Positions 13,807 through 17,098 of a stretch of 17,098 bases of DNA are shown here, piece after piece; the first letter of the stretch is position 1, and each line of letters opens with the position of its first letter. The translations under genes were made by a program, and so were the position numbers. The stretch covers positions 1 to 17,098 of the forward strand of contig QMPG01000033.1 of assembly GCA_003648455.1 (NCBI GenBank). The letters run 5' to 3'. This DNA is from Bacteroidota bacterium. Lineage in GTDB: Bacteria; Bacteroidota; Bacteroidia; Bacteroidales; B39-G9. Under the pieces are notes generated by a model, which had not been told where the DNA came from, did no database searches, and saw nothing but the letters and a program-made list of their open reading frames with translations.

Positions 13807-14127
13807 ACTCCGAAAAGACATAACATGTTTGTAGTAATAAAAAATAGTATAAGTAAATTGCTGATAATTTGAATAATAGAGGACCTGTCATGTCTCGGCA
13901 ATTTAACCCGAAAAATTAATAATTTTTCTACGCTTAAGAATTACCAACAAATTTGGTGTTTTTAAAACCCCAAATTTGGGTATTTCTAATGCAGGGTTTA
14001 CTTGCGTGAGCTCACCGCCAGCTTGCGGTTCGGTTCCCGCATTATTTTCCACTATCCATCGTTAATTCATGCAATTCACTTCGTTTTTGCATCAATAAAG
14101 CGGGTTGACATTAATACTTTTCGGAGT
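13807..14127. repeat. 321-bp segment bounded by 11-bp perfect inverted repeats (MITE-like)
   Basis: ACTCCGAAAAG at 13807-13817 is exactly complementary to CTTTTCGGAGT at 14117-14127. GATT directly precedes the left end, and GATT recurs one base beyond the right end (14129-14132), a possible but imperfect target duplication. The interior has no coding frame and contains several further inverted repeats, including AACCCG (13905-13910) with CGGGTT (14101-14106), ATGCAA (14069-14074) with TTGCAT, and the structured repeat copy described separately. The segment fills most of the gap between the divergent lipoprotein and symporter genes. It could be a small non-autonomous mobile element or a large cruciform-forming regulatory region; no transposase is visible in the window. 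Confidence 0.5.
13903..14060. repeat. Structured dispersed repeat, copy A
   Basis: This starts TTAACCCGAAAAATT and shares with copy B (16976-17098) the ordered blocks CTACG-TTAAG, ACCAACAAATTTGG, CCCCAAATTTGGGTATT, TTCCCGC and CCACTATC-ATC. A small AT hairpin (GAAAAATT/AATTTTTC, 13910-13928) is followed by a long bulged hairpin at 13932-13992, in which CAAATTTGG (13948-13956) pairs with CCAAATTTG (13970-13978) and a second helix lies outside an unpaired AA. Copy A carries about 34 extra GC-rich bases (14000-14033) absent from copy B. Confidence 0.75.
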
Positions 14128-14173
14128 GGATTCTTAGTTTTAAGATATTATCTAAAAATATTTTGATTCTTTA

Positions 14174-14203
14174 TTGTAAAAAATCAAGAATATCTTACTT
14201 TCG
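14174..14203 (+). promoter_or_regulatory. Bacteroidota-type promoter for the symporter operon
   Basis: TTG at 14174-14176, a 19-nt spacer and TACTTTCG at 14196-14203 match the consensus with one difference (C for T in the -7 box). Transcription would start near 14210, about 24 nt before the ATG at 14234. The promoter lies just outside the right inverted repeat at 14127. Confidence 0.5.
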
Positions 14204-14233
14204 TATAAATGAATTTAGAAAAGAAATAAAAAA

Positions 14234-16033
14234 ATGGAAATAATTGATTGGGGTATAATAGCTTTATATTTTGTAATAAGTTTAGGAATAGGCTTTTATA
14301 TGTTTAAAAGAGCAAGTAGAAGCACTAAAGATTTTTTTATTAGCGGAAGAAGTTTGCCATGGTATATTGCAGGAACTAGCATGGTGGCAACAACCTTTGC
14401 AGCAGACACTCCTTTAGCCATTACTGAGTTAGTTGCACAAAATGGCATTGCAGGTAATTGGCTGTGGTGGAATATGCTGTTTGGCGGTATGCTAACGGTT
14501 TTCTTTTTTGCACGATTATGGCGTCGTGCAGGTATTATGACTGACTGTGAATTTGTTGATATACGTTATTCGGGTAAAGTAGCTAATTTTTTGCGTGGTT
14601 TCAGAAGTGTTTACATAGGCATTTTTATGAATGTTATTGTAATGGCTTGGGTTAACCTGGCAATGGTGAAGATTTTGAAAGTTATGTTTCCCGAATTAAC
14701 AGTTTTTGGACTTAGCCAAGTTTCAATTTTAGGCTTGCAATTTTCGTCACATTTAATGATTGTTGCCGTATTAATGGTTTTTATTGCCATCTATTCATCT
14801 TTATCAGGAATGTGGGGCATTTCGTTTACCGATACTTTTCAGTTTATTGTTGCAATGACAGGTTGTATAATTTTGGCAATTTTTGCTGTTCATCATGCAG
14901 ATATTGGTGGTGTTGCAGGTTTAAAACAGAAATTACCCGAATGGGTTTTTAAATATATGCCGGATATCACAAGCAAGAGTAGCGATTATTCTCAAACAGG
15001 TGGTTTGTTAAAAATGGGTGTTACTGCGTTTGTAGCTTATCTTGGTGTTCAATGGTGGGCAAGTTGGTATCCGGGTGCAGAACCCGGTGGTGGCGGATAT
15101 GTCGCTCAACGAATGATGTCGGCTAAAGACGAAAAGCACTCATTGCTTGCTACTTTATGGTTTCAAATTGCTCATTTTGCTTTGCGTCCATGGCCATGGA
15201 TTATTGTTGCTTTAGTTGCTCTGGTTTTATATCCGGGTGAACCCGATAAAGGTGCTACGTATGTTATGGTAATTCGAGATATTATGCCTGCCGGTTTATT
15301 AGGTTTGTTGATGGCTGCTTTTTTTGCGGCTTATATGTCAACAATTGCTTCACAAACAGTTTGGGGAACTTCATATATCATTAATGATTTATATCGCCCT
15401 TTTATTAAGAAAAATGCCGATGAAAAATTTTATGTTAAAGTATCAAGAATTACTACTGTCTTATTAATAATTTTATCATTAATTGTTACTACTCAGTTTA
15501 ATCAAATTAGCGATGCTTGGAAATTTGTTTTGTCGTGTAGTGGAGGAATAGGATTAGTATTGATTTTGCGATGGTTCTGGTGGAGGATTAACGCTTGGTC
15601 TGAAATAGCCGCAATGATTGCTCCATATTTTATTTATCCGGTTTTAAAGTTTAAATATGATATGCCTTTCGAAGAAAGTCTGATTATCATTGTTGCTTGG
15701 TCGACTATTGTTTGGCTTATTGTAACATTTTTTACCAAACCTACTAAAGAAGAAAAATTAAAAGAATTTTATAAAAAAGTGCATCCCGGTGGTATTGGTT
15801 GGAGAAAAATATCGAAAAATATGCCAGAAGTAAAAGGAGACACAGGTTATCTGAATTTATTTATTAATTGGATTGCAGGTTGCTTAATGGTTATGTTTTG
15901 TTTGTTCGGAATTGGTAAAATAATATTTGGCGAGTTCGTAACAGGTTTCTCTTTTATTGGAATATCAGTTGTTGCAGGTGGTATTATTTATTTTAATCTT
16001 TCAAAAATTGGCTGGAAAAAAGTTATTGATTAA
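14234..16033 (+). CDS. Sodium:solute symporter (SSS family)
   Basis: A 599-residue polytopic inner-membrane protein of the SSS (SLC5-like) family, which couples inward Na+ movement to solute uptake. The N-terminus shows the family start: a first helix (about 4-24), then the conserved STKDFFISGRSLPWYIAG (30-47, split by the first loop) and the discontinuous second helix TSMVATTFAADTPLAITELV with its unwound Na+-site region. About 13 hydrophobic segments follow, including an AAFFAAYMSTIASQT segment (about 364-378), the usual Ser/Thr-rich helix contributing to the Na+ site. Length and features match a common Bacteroidota subgroup. The substrate (sugar, amino acid, carboxylate or other) is not predictable by eye. 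An acylphosphatase gene follows after 30 nt and is likely cotranscribed. Confidence 0.92.
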   Translation: MEIIDWGIIALYFVISLGIGFYMFKRASRSTKDFFISGRSLPWYIAGTSMVATTFAADTPLAITELVAQNGIAGNWLWWNMLFGGMLTVFFFARLWRRAGIMTDCEFVDIRYSGKVANFLRGFRSVYIGIFMNVIVMAWVNLAMVKILKVMFPELTVFGLSQVSILGLQFSSHLMIVAVLMVFIAIYSSLSGMWGISFTDTFQFIVAMTGCIILAIFAVHHADIGGVAGLKQKLPEWVFKYMPDITSKSSDYSQTGGLLKMGVTAFVAYLGVQWWASWYPGAEPGGGGYVAQRMMSAKDEKHSLLATLWFQIAHFALRPWPWIIVALVALVLYPGEPDKGATYVMVIRDIMPAGLLGLLMAAFFAAYMSTIASQTVWGTSYIINDLYRPFIKKNADEKFYVKVSRITTVLLIILSLIVTTQFNQISDAWKFVLSCSGGIGLVLILRWFWWRINAWSEIAAMIAPYFIYPVLKFKYDMPFEESLIIIVAWSTIVWLIVTFFTKPTKEEKLKEFYKKVHPGGIGWRKISKNMPEVKGDTGYLNLFINWIAGCLMVMFCLFGIGKIIFGEFVTGFSFIGISVVAGGIIYFNLSKIGWKKVID

Positions 16034-16063
16034 TAATTTTATTTTTTACTAAGTTATCATATT

Positions 16064-16348
16064 ATGAGCAATAATATTGAAAAAAAACATGTAAAGATTA
16101 TTGTTTCGGGAAAAGTTCAAGGCGTAGGGTTTAGGTATCAAACTTATCAGGAAGCTATTAAATTAGGTATTTTCGGGTATGTAAAAAATCAGCTTGACAG
16201 AACTGTATTAATTGAAGTAGAAGGTGATGCGTACAAGGTAGATATTTTTATTGAATGGTGTAAACACGGTACTTCCTTTTCAAGAGTGGATAATATTAAA
16301 ATTGTTGATTTGCCTATTGAAAATCTAGATAAGTTTGTAATTCGGTAA
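16064..16348 (+). CDS. acyP: Acylphosphatase
   Basis: A 94-residue protein, the normal acylphosphatase length. The catalytic loop GKVQGVGFR (16-24) provides Arg24, and Asn42 in GYVKNQLDRTV is the second catalytic residue that positions the attacking water. The domain ends with the typical W-C-K-x-G pattern (WCKHGTSFSRV). It hydrolyses the carboxyl-phosphate bond of acyl phosphates such as acetyl phosphate or 1,3-bisphosphoglycerate in the cytoplasm. The tail is slightly degenerate compared with the family ending. The ATG at 16064 is 30 nt after the symporter stop with no promoter between, so it is probably the second gene of that operon; no functional link between the two is evident. Confidence 0.93.
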   Translation: MSNNIEKKHVKIIVSGKVQGVGFRYQTYQEAIKLGIFGYVKNQLDRTVLIEVEGDAYKVDIFIEWCKHGTSFSRVDNIKIVDLPIENLDKFVIR

Positions 16349-16382
16349 TACTGCTCTTTCCGATTTGGTATCCGAAAGTATT
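16346..16382. terminator. Imperfect hairpin between convergent genes
   Basis: TAATAC (16346-16351) pairs with GTATTA (16378-16383) and, inside a bulge, TTTC pairs with GAAA (16374-16377). It starts at the acylphosphatase stop codon and lies between it and the convergent exonuclease gene, as a bidirectional terminator would. There is no clean T-run, so the assignment is weak. Confidence 0.35.
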
Positions 16383-16430
16383 AATATAAGGTTCTTGTCT
16401 ATTTATAATAGCAAATATTTTTCTTATTAA

Positions 16431-16937
16431 TTAATTTATCTCTTCCAAGGCAATTAAAAAAAGTTTTGCGCAAGCACGGGCATCAGAAAGTGCTTCGTGA
16501 TGTTGTAATGTGATATTATCAACAGCACAACATTCGTTAAGTTTGCCTGAAGGGTATTTATTATTTGCACGACATAGTTTCATTGTGCATTCCCAACGGT
16601 CGGAGAGTTTGAGTTCGGAATAATCAAGACCATTATTAGCCATTGTTTTTTGCAATATACTTCTGTCAAAGGATTCGTTATGAGCAACTACAACTTTTCC
16701 TTGCAAACGTTTTTTTATTTCGGGATACACTTTGTTAAATTCAGGTGCATTTTGAGTGTCTTCTTCGGTAATTCCATGCACTTGAATGTTACGCCAATTA
16801 TATTTGTTGTTTGGTGGTTTTATAAGAGTGTAATATTCGTCTGTTATTTTACCGTTTTCAACACTTACAATGCCAACAGCACAGGCTGAATTTCTATTTC
16901 CGGTTGCTGTTTCAAAGTCTATTGCTGTGAATGTCAT
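16431..16937 (-). CDS. DEDDh 3'-5' exonuclease (DnaQ/epsilon-like)
   Basis: A 168-residue single-domain nuclease with all three exonuclease motifs: Asp7 and Glu9 in AIDFET (motif I), Asp91 in AHNESFDRSIL (motif II), and His147 plus Asp152 in HHEALSDARACAKL (motif III, DEDDh type). The fold is that of the DNA polymerase III epsilon subunit and related stand-alone exonucleases, which remove nucleotides from 3' ends of DNA or RNA. There is no attached BRCT, polymerase-binding tail or GIY-YIG domain, so it may act alone in repair or RNA trimming rather than as the replicative proofreader. Start is ATG at 16937. The 5' side faces repeat copy B. Confidence 0.93.
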   Translation of the reverse strand: MTFTAIDFETATGNRNSACAVGIVSVENGKITDEYYTLIKPPNNKYNWRNIQVHGITEEDTQNAPEFNKVYPEIKKRLQGKVVVAHNESFDRSILQKTMANNGLDYSELKLSDRWECTMKLCRANNKYPSGKLNECCAVDNITLQHHEALSDARACAKLFLIALEEIN

Positions 16938-16975
16938 AATGTGTAAATAATTTATATTTTAGATAATTTAAACTC

Positions 16976-17098
16976 TTAACCCGAAAAATTCATTAATTTT
17001 CTACGATTAAGTAATACCAACAAATTTGGGAATTTCATTAACCCCAAATTTGGGTATTACTAAATCGGGGTTTCCCGCTTTGCACCCCACTATCTATC
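16976..17098. repeat. Structured dispersed repeat, copy B (runs off the window)
   Basis: It begins TTAACCCGAAAAATT, in the same orientation as copy A, 39 nt before the exonuclease start codon. The main hairpin spans 17004-17067: CGATT, one mismatch, AGTAATACC, an unpaired AA and CAAATTTGGG pair with CCCAAATTTG, GGTATTACT and AATCG. Downstream, GGGTTTCCCGC and CCCACTATCTATC match copy A without its 34-nt insert. The similarity continues to the last base, so the far end is unknown. Confidence 0.75.

Noticed and set aside
13903..14045. Integron attC site
   Set aside because: The bulged hairpin and an ATTTAAC at the left edge recall attC, but there is no matching GTTRRRY at the other side, no cassette array and no integrase.
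13989..14045. tRNA or tRNA fragment (GGTTCGGTTCC resembles a T arm)
   Set aside because: No acceptor, anticodon or D-arm arrangement can be drawn on either strand; the motif lies in the GC-rich insert of a repeat.
13932..17067. CRISPR repeats
   Set aside because: Only two copies exist about 3 kb apart, they are over 100 bp long, and genes rather than spacers lie between them.

Overview
The window is AT-rich (about 70% by eye) and reads like the chromosome of a member of the Bacteroidota. The evidence is: sensor proteins built from two-component-regulator propellers plus a Y_Y_Y domain; lipoproteins and secreted proteins typical of that phylum; start codons without Shine-Dalgarno sequences; and Bacteroidota-type promoters (TTG ... 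about 20 nt ... TAnnTTTG) ahead of several genes. The genus cannot be named from the sequence.

Layout. 1-297 is intergenic and made of low-complexity repeats. 298-1746 (-) encodes an aminoglycoside-phosphotransferase-like sugar kinase fused to a RapZ C-terminal domain. 1903-2127 (+) is a lone DUF433 antitoxin-like gene. 2305-6165 (+) is a very large membrane sensor with a SpoIIE/PP2C phosphatase output. 6313-8949 (+) is a secreted transglutaminase-like protein with SBBP repeats. 9050-9868 (+) is an HD-domain phosphohydrolase whose leader contains a strong terminator hairpin, and 9925-10773 (+) is a coiled-coil lipoprotein. On the minus strand follow an FAH-family enzyme (10809-11420), a YiiX-like permuted papain-fold lipoprotein (11501-12142, probably starting upstream at a non-standard codon), a secreted protein of unknown function (12221-12841) and a lipoprotein of unknown function (12904-13728). 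After a 0.5 kb structured intergenic region come a sodium:solute symporter (14234-16033, +), acylphosphatase (16064-16348, +) and a DEDDh exonuclease (16431-16937, -).

Most genes look like ordinary core or accessory chromosomal functions, transcribed singly or in pairs: symporter + acylphosphatase, HD protein + lipoprotein, and the two unknown minus-strand genes. I see no phage, plasmid, CRISPR, defence or transposase genes.

The least explained material is non-coding. A dispersed, strongly structured repeat occurs at about 13903-14060 and again at 16976-17098 (running off the end). Its long bulged hairpin shows paired base changes between the copies. The first copy lies inside a 321-bp segment bounded by 11-bp perfect inverted repeats. 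Other points of interest are a possible transcription attenuator before the HD gene, the kinase-RapZ fusion, and the missing ATG of the YiiX-like gene. I do not see a convincing new multi-gene system.
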